Positions 53,793-63,905 of a stretch of 64,000 nucleotides of DNA are shown piece by piece. The notes under the pieces were generated by a model that ran no database searches, was not told the origin of the DNA, and saw nothing but the letters and a program-made list of their open reading frames with translations. Position 1 is the first letter of the stretch, and each line of letters opens with the position of its first letter. The stretch spans positions 1,264,186-1,328,185 of the forward strand of contig BCGN01000007.1 of NCBI GenBank assembly GCA_001599295.1, in the 5' to 3' direction. A program made the position numbers and the translations under genes. This DNA comes from Sporopachydermia quercuum (taxonomy: Eukaryota; Ascomycota; Sporopachydermiomycetes; Sporopachydermiales; Sporopachydermiaceae).

Positions 53793-55440
53793 ATGAGTGA
53801 AAGTATGTTGAAGTGTGACTAGGAGTTTAGTTTAATTTTCGAACAGAAGATAGGAATAGAATATCTGTCTGTTAATATTATTAGTGATTTACTACCAATT
53901 TACTAGGAAACTACGAATAATATCACAAATCCGTGCAAATGCCAATACTAATACTAGTTAGATAAACGGGTAATCAGAATCGGCGGACGGAGATCCAAAC
54001 TGGCGGTTGTGCAGTCTGAAATGGTGAAATCTCAATTGGAATCGGTAGCCCCAGACATCTCGTTCGAAGTAATAGCTCTAGAAACTTTGGGCGATAAAGT
54101 ACTTGATCGTTCTTTATATTCCTTTGGCGGGAAAGCTTTATGGACAAAAGAACTGGAAGTGCTGCTTTTGCAGGACATCGAGCCATTCAGGAAGATTGAT
54201 TTGATCGTTCATTCTTTGAAAGATATGCCAACAGTTCTACCGCAAGAGTTTGAACTTGGGGCAATTTCTGAACGGGAAGACCCCCGAGATGCACTGGTTA
54301 TGAAAGCAGGTTCGTCGGATAATACGTTGGATGATCTTCCTGATGGGAGTGTTGTGGGGACGTCGTCAATTAGACGGTCGGCCCAGTTGAAGATTCATTA
54401 TCCTCGACTTGAATTTGAGAGTGTTCGAGGGAATGTGTAAGTATTTCTGATACGTGAAGGAATAGAAGGAAAGGAATAAGAGGATGGCTGTTGATATAAC
54501 AGTCTTGTAAATAGTTCAGAACCGCGAAGTAACAAGTGACAGTGTGACAGTGTGAATATTAGAAGAACGTTTGTCCAGGATTGTCCAGGAGTGTGCAGGA
54601 CCACTTGTAGGCTTTTCACTGCGAAAAGTGAATAGTCTATTCTCTCTGACAGATTTAATGATTTAGTTTGGTTTCTTTCTGAGTCTATTGCAATTGAATT
54701 ATTCGATCAAGTGTTTCCTGCTGACCCGAATTGCAGTCAAGCGCATTCCTGAGTAAGCTAGTGGTAGCTGTTGAGCAGCAGAGAGCGCAGGAAGCCGAAG
54801 CAGAATGTTGATACTGAAATCTCAGTAGTCACCCATAGCTGAGATCAAGAAGCTCTTTTACTCCGTTATTCCTTCTTTTATTGGCATCCTCCTTTGTTCT
54901 ATCTTTAGCAACGGAATTCTAACTGTTTATTATAGGCAAACAAGACTTTCTAAACTAGACGATCCAGAAGGCAAATTCAGATGTATTATTCTAGCAGCAG
55001 CAGGATTGGTGAGATTAGGCCTGAAAGATAGAATTACCAGTTATCTTGAGCCTCCTATTATGTATCACGCTGTTGGTCAAGGAGCATTAGGCATTGAAAT
55101 TAAAAAAGGAGATACTGAGATTATTGAGCTGTTAAAGAAAGTCGAGAGCATTGATACCACTTATAGATGCCTTGCTGAAAGAAGTTTAATGAGGACACTT
55201 GAAGGAGGCTGTTCTGTTCCAATTGGTGTGAATAGTAGTTATGATGCGAATACTAAGACTCTTAGTATATCTGGTATTGTTGTTAGTGTTGACGGCACTG
55301 AGCATGTCAAGGCTGACTTGTTCAAAGTTATAGAAAATAAGCAAGATGCTGAAGATGTAGGAAAAGAGCTTGCTGTTAAGCTTACTGATTTGGGAGCCAA
55401 GAAGATCCTTGATGCTATTAATTTAGAGAAGCTTTCATAG
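53793..55440 (+). CDS. HEM3: Hydroxymethylbilane synthase (porphobilinogen deaminase, three exons)
   Basis: Exons 53793-53802 (only 10 nt), 53962-54436 and 54936-55440 join to 990 nt and 329 residues (budding-yeast Hem3 is 327). Intron 1: GTATGT, TACTAAT, TTAG. Intron 2 (499 nt): GTAAGT, TCTAAC, ATAG. The joined start [20 protein letters not shown] restores the conserved IGSRxSxLA motif. Further motifs: [21 protein letters not shown] (catalytic Asp91), [31 protein letters not shown] across the second junction, and [10 protein letters not shown] with Cys254, the dipyrromethane cofactor attachment. It joins four porphobilinogens into hydroxymethylbilane, the third step of heme synthesis, in the cytosol. 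The 10-nt first exon carries the start codon, so splicing is essential. Its 3' flank has one UAUUUAU core at 55506-55512. Confidence 0.97.
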
Positions 55441-55915
55441 ACGAAATGGGTGAAATATGAGTATCTAGATGTTAGACACGATATATGAATGTGTGTTTAT
55501 GTGTATATTTATGTGAGGAGAATAGATAAATTGCTGCGAAAATGATGAATTAATTGTAAGTTTGTTGCGGAGATGTGATAAAGTTACTAGAATTTCAGTA
55601 TCATCTCCGAAATATGTGATACATTTTCTACGCATTGTTCATGAAATATTCCGGAAATAATGTTGTAACACTTTCTTAATAGGTTCCGATATTTTAAGTT
55701 TCAACAGTTCTTACTTTTTTTCCTCATCATAGCCTAGAAAAAGAAAGAATAATTCATCTCAACAGTAACAATGAAATGCCATCATTGAGCTGTTTATGTT
55801 TATTGAATGCTATTATCTATTCCGTGATGTCGATTATGCTGATTGTATAGTATTTCCGGTTTACTTTATATGTATATTATTATTGCTGTTAATAATACTA
55901 TTATCAGACAGCATC
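55441..55915. other. Intergenic, HEM3 3' flank and CWC2 promoter
   Basis: About 475 bp, AT-rich. One UAUUUAU core at 55506-55512 on the HEM3 sense strand. Nothing else is seen. Confidence 0.4.
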
Positions 55916-57558
55916 ATGGCCGACGGTGAAAGGGAACTTCCCCCGAATGAAACACACAGTATCAGTAATCAGGAAGCTAAACCGGAGGGAACTGAGCTAC
56001 AGCGTTTGCATGATCAGCTCTCACAGCAACATAATGTTGAGAATGAGACTCGGATTGTTGAACCCGAAAGCAAACAGCTCAAGAAACGAAAGAGAAGGCC
56101 TGCCAGAGTCCAAATGGATCCTGACACGGTGAGCGAAAACGATAGACCTGCTCAGACAGGTACTGTTTTCAATATTTGGTATCAGAAATGGTGAGTATTC
56201 AACAGCTTGGGGGTCTGGGGATCTTTTTGTTGATGGTATGTGGTTATGGCGATCTGTTGATAACTAACATAAGAATTCATTGCTCAGGAGCGGAGGTGAT
56301 CGAGAAGACAAATACTTCAATCAGAAGAAAGCTGAAGGCAGGTGTAATATAGCATTAGATTCTGGATACACCAAAGCTGATAAAATCCCTGGTAGTTATT
56401 TCTGTATATATTTTGCTAAAGGAATGTGTGTTAAAGGGTAAGTAGTGATTTCATTTCCGATGATGATAGTGATGGTGGCAGAGGTAAGGTTGGTTGATAG
56501 GGAAGTAAGACGAGGAAGGCATAGATAGCATGATTATTGGTATTCTATTTCTGTGGTTTATATGGTAGCTTTATACTAGAGAAATAGGATAGGAAGCAAC
56601 AGATAATTTAAGCATCAATGTACCTTTTCTTGTCATTCTGTTGTACCACATTCGTCCTTCTCTTTTACCAGTTATGCTAACATAAACTACTAGTAAATCA
56701 TGCGAATATCTTCATAGGCAACCAACAGAAATGGACATGTTTCCCCCAACGGTTGATTGCTTTGGAAGAGACAAATTTGCTGACTACCGTGAAGACATGG
56801 GCGGTGTAGGGTCATTTGGAAGACAAAATAGAACTCTTTATGTAGGCAAAATTAGCATGACGGACAACGTGGAAGAAGTGGTATCCAGACATTTTGCAGA
56901 ATGGGGCAAGATCGAGAGGATACGGGTTTTGCGAGAGAAAAGTGTTGCTTTTGTCACGTATGTAAGCGAAATCAATGCCCAGTTCGCTAAAGAAGCAATG
57001 GCTCACCAGTCCTTGGATAATGACGAAGTTTTGAACGTGAGATGGGCAACTGTAGATCCTAATCCGAGGGCGCAAGTGAGAGAAAAACGGCGAATACAAG
57101 AAGCTACAGCAGATTTGATACGGCGGTTAATACCCCAGGATGAACTGAAGGCGATTGAAGGAGAAGGTGGGAACAAAAGGCAGCGAAAGGGGGCGGATGT
57201 TTCCGGAGGTCTACTGCGAGAAAAAGACGAGAATTTGGACGATGGCGTAGGGAGAATTGAATATAGCAACGGCAATGGTGATGATGCTGGTGATGGCAAT
57301 GGAGATGAGGAGGAGGATGTGCAAATTGAAGAAAACGCAGATGGGGCTGAAAGTGGTTTGTTGATTAGCAACTCTTCTCTTCGTGCACTTAAAATGTTAA
57401 AATCACCAACACGAACACCCGCTTTGGGTAAGACAAACAATGTGCCCAATGACAAATTCAATGGCGATGATCACAAACCGAAAACTGGGAAACCACAAAA
57501 ACTATCATTGTTGGGGGGTTATAGCGACAGTGAAAGTGAAAGTGAAAGTGAAAGTTAA
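55916..57558 (+). CDS. CWC2: Cwc2/RBM22-like spliceosome protein (three exons)
   Basis: Exons 55916-56190, 56288-56437 and 56694-57558 join to 1290 nt and 429 residues. Intron 1: GTGAGT, AACTAAC, TCAG. Intron 2 (256 nt): GTAAGT, GCTAAC at 56676-56681, CTAG. Order: disordered basic N-terminus; QTGTVFNIWYQKW; a CCCH finger FCIYFAKGMCVKGKSCEYLH whose last Cys and His come from the start of exon 3; FGRDKFADYREDMGGVGSF; RRM about 186-255 (RTLYVGKI, KSVAFVTYV); NVRWATVDPNP. This is the Cwc2 architecture of the NTC-related complex, which touches U6 and helps form the active site. The C-terminus is acidic and ends with S-E repeats; it is longer than budding-yeast Cwc2 (339). An in-frame alternative acceptor at 56717 would delete eight residues including the finger ligands. 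Confidence 0.95.
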
Positions 57559-58377
57559 AATGAAAATGATGGCCATGACGATGGCACTGATTGAAGCCTT
57601 ATAGTAAACAAGGCCTGAGAAATGGATTTAAATGTATATTATAAACTCAGCAGTAATGTGCTGATATCTTTCTCTCATTCAAGTAGTAACTGTAGGATTC
57701 TATACTGTTTCTGGTTTAGCTCCCGCATCAGATTCCAGCCAGAGGTCAGTTACTGGTATTTTTGCCGCTTCTACTTTTGTTTCAGCGGCAGCCTCCCATA
57801 ACCTATTATTGTCATTTGTTTCTACGTAGCACGCCTGTTGTGTGTTCTTATATGTTGTTGATCATCTATTAATCTGTTTCTAGTAAGGAATATGTCTGGA
57901 GATTATATTGGTGGTAGTCTAGTGTACTCCGCAGGTTCAGCTTCCGATGGAGACTGGAGGATGACTGTATTGATTGCTAGTTTGTCTGCATATTCTCTTG
58001 CTATGTCTACTATACTAGAATGGAAAGGCATTGACCATGGCAATAATGGTACTAGCACGAAGTTCAATGGACGACCATGAGCTCGATAAGAAGTATGATT
58101 TCCGACTCTTCTATCTGCCCCTGCTTTGATACCCTTTACTCTTTTAATCCAATTATCATTGTATTTGCTAGAATGCTATAGGATTGAATCGAGAGGTGAA
58201 AGACACTTGCATCATTAGAGTCAGAATCATCTTTGATCAACACCAATTATTTGTAGTACTCTACTATTACCACTACCACTGCTACTATTACAACTACTAT
58301 TATGCTTTTCTCATATATCCTGCTTTAATTATCACATTACGCAACTCCAACTACCCAATTCACATCTCTTTCTTATT
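57559..58377. other. Region between convergent CWC2 and PRP28
   Basis: About 820 bp. Besides two 3' ends it contains coding-like minus-strand segments (annotated as a candidate) and a plus-strand trinucleotide-like CTACTA/CCACTA run at about 58260-58305. A plus-strand 62-codon ORF at 57892-58080 is probably the shadow of the minus-strand frame. Confidence 0.4.
57700..58189 (-). pseudogene. Candidate unassigned minus-strand gene or gene remnant
   Basis: Two minus-strand open segments in different frames look like protein. Segment A (about 58189-57903) reads KRVKGIKAGADRRVGNHTSY, RPLNFVLVPLLPWSMPFHSS, IVDIAREYADKLAINTVILQ, SPSEAEPAEYTRLPPI, then stop. Segment B (about 57858-57700) reads QQACYVETNDNNRLWEAAAE, TKVEAAKIPVTDLWLES, then stop. 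Neither begins with ATG. A spliced gene is the natural reading, but I find no GTRAGT donor in segment A; the possible donors (GTAAAG, GTATAG, GTAGAC) are weak. A frameshifted relic or a sequence error is equally possible. No family is recognised. It would lie in tandem after PRP28, whose stop is at 58378. Confidence 0.35.
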
Positions 58378-60270
58378 CTACATCTCGTCATCAAATGGCT
58401 TCGCAGTCACCTTTTTAGGCTTGTTCGCAGCTGCCTCGTGTTTCATCAACTCCTCGGGCACTTTACTATGCTTCGACCTCATCAACAGCTGCTTCAAATC
58501 ATACATCACATCTGCATCTTCGTCTCCCAGAAACGTGATAGAGGTTCCTGTCTTCCCAGCCCGACCTGTTCTGCCGATACGATGGGTATAATCCTCAATC
58601 GTACGGGCCATTTGATAGTTCACCACTAAGGACACGTCAGCAATATCAATGCCTCTACCAGCAACATCTGTCGCAACAAGGAAATTGGCTGCTCCCGATC
58701 GCAAATCAGATAATGCTTTTTCTCTCTGTTCCTGAGTCCTTCTGCCGTGCATTGTGACAGCTTTTAGTCCACAATCGTTCAGATAACTAGCCACTTGATC
58801 GGCAGCTTTCTGGTAGTTAACAAATATAATAATAGGCGGCTGGTATTTCCGCAACGACAAAATGTCCCGCAGCCGTTTCTTCCTTTTCTCTTCTCCAGAG
58901 ATAAATTCGACGATCTGCTCTACTGAATCAGTAGCCTTTCCTAGTTCTCCAATTATCACAGTCCCTGGGTTTCTCAGGTACTGGCTGGTAAGCGTCTCGA
59001 TCTCCGGAGGCATTGTAGCTGTATACATCATTGTTTGCCTATATCTAGTGCTCCCCACGGTTTCTGAGATGTCAATTGAACCATCGGCGGGAAAATCGTT
59101 GGTTACGGGGAGCTCCTCCAGAATCTGCGTGACCTGCTCTTCAAACCCCATGGAGATCATTCTATCGGCTTCGTCCAGTACCAAATAGCAGCATTGGCGA
59201 AGCACCAGAATACGTCTTTCCAGTAAATCAATCAATCTTCCGGGGGTAGCTATCACTATCTCAGCGCCTTGCTGTAGTTTGTACGCTTGTTCTTCTATAG
59301 TTCTACCACCAATCACGGAAACACATCGGAAGCCTAACGGTTCGCAGAACTTCAATGCTTCGCTTTCAATCTGCTGAGCCAGCTCTCTCGTTGGAGAAAG
59401 AATCAAGGCGTAAGGACCATCTGCTTTTGTTGTTTCGTTCAGCAACGGCAGTGTCATTACATACGATAGCAACGGCACTAGGAAACTTGCAGTTTTTCCT
59501 GAACCAGTCTGAGCTACACCGACAACGTCTCTGCCTGCTAGAGCTATAGGAATAGCGGCCCGCTGGATAGGTGTAGGAGATTTGTATCCGATTCGGCTGA
59601 TTATTACTTTAATTCTATCTGGCACGTCTGCCTCCTTCCAGGATCTGATAGGATGTGGCAAATCAGGTCCTTTTGTCATGATCTCGTAATCTTCTTTGAA
59701 AATACGCCAATCGCGTTCTTTCATCTTCTCCAAGGGTTTCTTGGACCAATGCAGTTCGTCATAATTGTCTTTTTGACTTCTTCGATTGACACTATCAAAT
59801 GGATCTCTTCTACCTGCTGGTGATTTAGTCCTGGTTATTAACATGGTGCTAGCACCACTGGTGTCATCATCTTCGTCCCAGTCGAACCGGAAGCTACCTA
59901 TTTTACTGTTGTTTTTCTTCCTTCTTTTTCGTTGCAAGGGTTTTGTCGACGGATTAAAATCCGTTCTATCGATTGATTGGCCTGATCCCTGTAGTTCTTT
60001 ACCTGATGGTGCTGCCGTTGACGAAATATTGCTGATAGCTAATAAACGTTTTCTCTCCAGTATCTCTTTTTTAAATTTTTCCGCTGATCTTTTCTCCCGT
60101 TCTTTCTTGCTTAGGAATCTGATTTTGTTGATTTCCTCTTTTTTCTCTTTCCTCTTGGCGATCACCTCTTCTATAGAGATGATCTTCTCTTTCGGTCTAT
60201 TCTCGACACTGGAAGTTTGTTGATGCTCACGAGCACTGTTTTCTTGGGTTGAATCAAACGAGTTGGTCAT
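58378..60270 (-). CDS. PRP28: Prp28, DEAD-box helicase of U5 snRNP
   Basis: A 630-residue protein. Basic K/E-rich N-terminus (1-180), then DELHWSKKPLEKMKERDWRI and a WKEADVPDRI Q-region. Helicase motifs: PTPIQ, AQTGSGKT (253-260), SPTRELAQQ, TPGRL, DEAD 366-369, TATMPPE (motif III as TAT, as in known Prp28), VGRG-type ATDVAGRGIDI and HRIGRTGRAG. The pre-helicase motif and TAT separate Prp28 from Ded1 and Dbp relatives. Prp28 exchanges U1 for U6 at the 5' splice site during B-complex formation. YLRNP, with CTG for leucine, supports the standard code. The C-terminus after motif VI is short. Convergent with CWC2, another splicing factor. Confidence 0.95.
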   Translation of the reverse strand: MTNSFDSTQENSAREHQQTSSVENRPKEKIISIEEVIAKRKEKKEEINKIRFLSKKEREKRSAEKFKKEILERKRLLAISNISSTAAPSGKELQGSGQSIDRTDFNPSTKPLQRKRRKKNNSKIGSFRFDWDEDDDTSGASTMLITRTKSPAGRRDPFDSVNRRSQKDNYDELHWSKKPLEKMKERDWRIFKEDYEIMTKGPDLPHPIRSWKEADVPDRIKVIISRIGYKSPTPIQRAAIPIALAGRDVVGVAQTGSGKTASFLVPLLSYVMTLPLLNETTKADGPYALILSPTRELAQQIESEALKFCEPLGFRCVSVIGGRTIEEQAYKLQQGAEIVIATPGRLIDLLERRILVLRQCCYLVLDEADRMISMGFEEQVTQILEELPVTNDFPADGSIDISETVGSTRYRQTMMYTATMPPEIETLTSQYLRNPGTVIIGELGKATDSVEQIVEFISGEEKRKKRLRDILSLRKYQPPIIIFVNYQKAADQVASYLNDCGLKAVTMHGRRTQEQREKALSDLRSGAANFLVATDVAGRGIDIADVSLVVNYQMARTIEDYTHRIGRTGRAGKTGTSITFLGDEDADVMYDLKQLLMRSKHSKVPEELMKHEAAANKPKKVTAKPFDDEM

Positions 60271-61945
60271 TGTCGCGATGGATCATATCTTCTCATTCTT
60301 TATCGAGATAATAAGAATTATGTTGATAACATAGTTATGTATTGTAATAGAGTTTGTAGTAAATTTGAGTATAGTACCGATGGATGTGTATTTAAATGAG
60401 CATAGATGAGAGTGAATTCGAAGGAAGTGTTGTAAATTGGATAAATAAGAAAGTGATGATAATAGAGGTTCTGTTGCTAGTTCAATGTATTTATATGTTG
60501 AAATATTCCTTTGATAGTCTTGATAGTTCTATTGAATAGTAGTTAATTGTAAGAAGTATTGATGTATTCCCATTTGTTTCTTTGGCCAAAGCAAACTGTC
60601 AGATTTGATGAGCGAACCAAGTAATGTTCTCTGATGATCTGCTACTGTCTTTTTCCACAGATGTGATCCTGAATCCTGTGTGAAAGTCAGTACATTCTCT
60701 CTTCTCAAAACAGTGAATATTGATTGAACAAATATATAAAATAGGTGTATCGTTAAGATTTATTATTTTATGTTATTTAATTTCCTTACAATTATTTAGT
60801 TTTTGATACTTCATCGGGTATAAGATATGAAAGTAGAGCAACACCTTACGTTGAAGGATGCCCGACAAAGCAAACGAGACAAACCAGACCAAGCCCTGAT
60901 GTATGGCAACAAATTGTGTGGATTTTCATGTTATTCGTACCATATATGCACACTTTATGCAAGACTTCAGGAACGCTAACTTTAAATTGATGATTAGCAT
61001 AATATTGTCCGTATTATCACGTGACAAACCGGACAGATACTACTCATGGTGAATCAAAGAGAAGTGATTGATGTTGGTTTTATCCTCATGACTTGAATGA
61101 ATATATACTACTTGCTATGTATATCAAGGCTTTATTTCGGAATAACTCGAGATATCTGTCCGAAACGTTAAACAGTATCCCAAATGAAGGAGTTTCGGCA
61201 TCAAGGTTCGCTCCTGAACACCGAAGAACTGATTTCGAAAACAGACCTGAAGAATTCCGTAGGCGGCATGAAGATGCTCAAGTAGGAATCAGAATGGCTA
61301 ATCAACATGAATTTTTGAGGAAGAGAAGAGATTTGTAAAGTCATGATATCAACACTGACCATAAATCTTATAGTGAGGAAGTTAGATACAGCCACATCAG
61401 CTAGACTTCAACTGCACCCTCTCATAATGCAAAGAATGGCTTAAACATATTTTTCACACAGACATGACAGATTTCAATCAGAGGTTGACTGAAACAGGGA
61501 AAAATCCATGTTAAAGAAACGAAGAAAATGACTTTCTCGGAAATGAGTTTCTGCACTCGCCCTTGTTATTTCCTTCCCATGCATATCAGTGACTATGATG
61601 TAGGAAAGGGAGACATCGGTGATCTTCAAAGTTAATGTACTCCAAATAGTATATTTACCTTATCACAAGGGGAATTCACGTTTGAAACTGCTTAGTTAAC
61701 TTTAAGAAGGCAGGTTTTATTGCATCGCCGTAGTCTTTACGTTTTTTAGTTAGTCTTTTATCCACATCTCAAGAGGTAGCAATCTTCAACACAGCAGCAC
61801 TCAATACGTTTGAAACTATGCGATCGATAGTGTTGTACTAACCCCAAGACATACTTACGCAACAGCTTATTGATACGTATCAAACTCATACATTTATTAA
61901 ATGAAAAAATAACAATTCAATAAGAATACTTAAGCAAACTCTATC
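60271..61945. other. Intergenic, PRP28 promoter side
   Basis: About 1.7 kb. It holds the PRP28 promoter, a TCACGTGA palindrome near 61018-61025 about 90 bp before the small ORF annotated at 61117, and the 3' flank of the monooxygenase. The rest is AT-rich with nothing recognised. Confidence 0.4.
61117..61338 (+). CDS. Hypothetical small basic protein, possibly mitochondrial (bS21m-like?)
   Basis: A 73-residue frame from the ATG at 61117. The first ~20 residues (MYIKALFRNNSRYLSETLNS) have Arg/Lys, Ser and hydrophobics and no Asp, with one Glu, resembling a mitochondrial presequence. The rest is strongly basic with EHRRTDFENRP, EEFRRRHED and a tail HEFLRKRRDL. The RR-x-x-(F/Y)E-x-P-x-x-x-RRR pattern and terminal basic helix recall mitochondrial ribosomal protein bS21m, but the spacing is off by one and the classic RRRF segment is missing. 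It is better composed than neighbouring chance frames and stands alone with its own upstream TCACGTGA. An upstream exon is possible. Weak assignment. Confidence 0.35.
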   Translation: MYIKALFRNNSRYLSETLNSIPNEGVSASRFAPEHRRTDFENRPEEFRRRHEDAQVGIRMANQHEFLRKRRDL

Positions 61946-63199
61946 TTATGATGATCTCAAGATATTTATGGCTTCTTCCACGTGTTCATCCTGGTCCTGC
62001 ATCCACAACCACGGGAATTGCTTACTGAGTCGCTCTGCTACCTTAGCACGGTCATCCAGATAGCCATCTAGTTCAAAATCGTAAAGTTGACCACATTCCC
62101 TACTACCCTTCACCACTCTCGATGCCCTTGGTCTTCGAACAGTGTCAAATGCCTTAAATACTCTAACAATATCACTAGTATCCTTCACTGACGGATCATT
62201 GAGCAAATGACTCAAAACCATAGAATCTTCAATTGCCTGGCCCGCACCTGCACCTTGGTGTGGTGAAGTACCATGTGCAGCATCACCAATTATTAAGATN
62301 CTTCCCTTGTAATAAGTTTCAGCGCTTGGTGTATCAAAAATAGCCCATACCTGAGTTTGCTCCATGAGATTGACAATCTTGGTAACAGGTTCACCCCAGC
62401 CAGCATAGTCCTTCAGTAGTCTCTCTCCAGAAAACTTTGCAATCCACTCTCCCTCCCATTTCTCTTGGGTTTTGAAAGCAACGATATTCAAAGTTTTACC
62501 ATGTTCTATTGGGAATGTCAGAATATGCCCATTATGTCCAAGGTACATCTGTGAGTTTCTCGCGAACTCATCTCCAATTGCTGCGACTGCAACTTCCATT
62601 GGAATCAATCCCCTATAAGCATACTTATGGCTGAACGTTGGCTCTCTGTTCTCGGGTTCCACTACTACTTTTCTTAAAACAGACTTTATACCATCACAAC
62701 CAACAACTGCATCTGCGATATGACTAGTTCCATCACTAAAATACAAAGTGACAGGCCCGTCACCGTTCGCTGATTCTTCAACACGCTCTAATCTCTTTTG
62801 GAAATGGACCAACTCAGGGGGAAAATTTTCAACCAATGAACTTAAGAACCTTGCCCGGTGAACACTATTCTGACCGTAAACAGGACATATAACACTTTGG
62901 ATTAACTCAGGATTCCCTTNTCCCATTCGAAAATCAAAGTACACTTCCTTCTTCTCAGTCCATCCATTGTAGGTAACATTCTTCTCAAAAGCTTTTTCTA
63001 CATCTTCGGAAATTCTCTTCATTGCCTCGACTGCGTTCATACCAAATGAAACTCCAGCACCAATCTCCTTGAATTCAGAGGCCTGTTCAAACATGTCTAC
63101 TTCGATCCCTCTACTCAACAGCCCCATAGCCAACGTGACACCAGCTATTCCACCTCCTACTATAGCTAATTTCAACTGCTTTCTTGACGAATTAGTCAT
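61946..63199 (-). CDS. FAD-dependent monooxygenase, salicylate-hydroxylase-like
   Basis: A 417-residue protein from the ATG at 63199; the frame extends 18 bp upstream only from a non-ATG codon. It has the FAD Rossmann motif LAIVGGGIAGVTLAMGLLSRG (GxGxxG at 15-20) ending in an acidic FEQ; conserved Arg near VHRARFLSSL; the DG motif VVGCDGIKSVLR; and the second FAD motif IIGDAAHGTSPHQGAGAGQAIED. These are class A flavoprotein aromatic hydroxylase features, group of salicylate 1-monooxygenase and 6-hydroxynicotinate-type enzymes. Substrate cannot be inferred. It would use NAD(P)H and O2 to hydroxylate an aromatic acid. It is the last gene before the G-rich terminal repeat (start about 700 bp away). 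Ns at 62300 and 62920. Confidence 0.88.
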   Translation of the reverse strand: MTNSSRKQLKLAIVGGGIAGVTLAMGLLSRGIEVDMFEQASEFKEIGAGVSFGMNAVEAMKRISEDVEKAFEKNVTYNGWTEKKEVYFDFRMGXGNPELIQSVICPVYGQNSVHRARFLSSLVENFPPELVHFQKRLERVEESANGDGPVTLYFSDGTSHIADAVVGCDGIKSVLRKVVVEPENREPTFSHKYAYRGLIPMEVAVAAIGDEFARNSQMYLGHNGHILTFPIEHGKTLNIVAFKTQEKWEGEWIAKFSGERLLKDYAGWGEPVTKIVNLMEQTQVWAIFDTPSAETYYKGXILIIGDAAHGTSPHQGAGAGQAIEDSMVLSHLLNDPSVKDTSDIVRVFKAFDTVRRPRASRVVKGSRECGQLYDFELDGYLDDRAKVAERLSKQFPWLWMQDQDEHVEEAINILRSS

Positions 63200-63905
63200 A
63201 ACTACTGATCCTATCACTGCAATATCTAGTTTCTGAATGAAGCTTGAGCTCGAGATATGTCTTAGAGACTCAATAAATCTCGATTCTAGTATTAAAAATA
63301 AAATCGCACAATATAAGTAAAATCAAAATCAAAATCAAAATCAAAAGGCCCACCCACAAGCACAAGAAATACAGATGCAGACAAGCTCCGTCTTATATGT
63401 GATTTCGATATTTCAATAGACCCACAAGTTAAGGATAGACATATTCGGATACATATTCAACAGCAGGTGATCGTATAGTTAATAAGGTGTATATTAATGA
63501 GCCAATCATACCAGGACCCAACTTTGTTGTTGGAAGCACGTAGCCGATAGTTTCTCTGTGTTCCAATTCAGGGCTTGATAATGATTTGTTCTCTTCTATT
63601 TACATACCTTTTGGTCTGGCTTCCATAGATTCAGAGACAGTTTAGCCAATGTATGAAAACCGAAATGATGCTACCCCAAAGTACGAGATTAGAATTCGAG
63701 CAAATCTAATTAATATACGAGATTTGTATCGTATCGGATAGCTGACAAGCTTTTTCGGAAGTGCAGTCATGAAAACCTTAAAAGAGTCTACGTTAATTAT
63801 TATAGCCGAATCCATAACGTTTTCGCAAACATATAATAGCATAAAACTAAGGAGTGCAATACATAATAATCACTCTAAATTAAGAAACATACGATTCAAA
63901 CATAT
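63200..63905. other. Monooxygenase promoter to terminal repeat
   Basis: About 700 bp: promoter of the monooxygenase, a short AAAATC microsatellite and otherwise AT-rich sequence. No coding segment is supported. Confidence 0.4.
63319..63346. repeat. AAAATC microsatellite
   Basis: Four perfect AAAATC units followed by AAAA, in the promoter of the monooxygenase about 120 bp from its start. Confidence 0.9.

Noticed and set aside
57892-58080. Plus-strand 62-codon ORF between CWC2 and PRP28
   Set aside because: It lies opposite a longer, more protein-like minus-strand frame and has no motif.
58348-58362. CCAACTACC as a possible telomerase RNA template
   Set aside because: Only nine bases match the C-strand of the terminal repeat, less than one unit, and it lies in the PRP28 3' flank.
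58960-58990. CTG-Ser clade origin
   Set aside because: CTG encodes the conserved leucine of YLRNP in PRP28 and of ALIKDI in FMN1.
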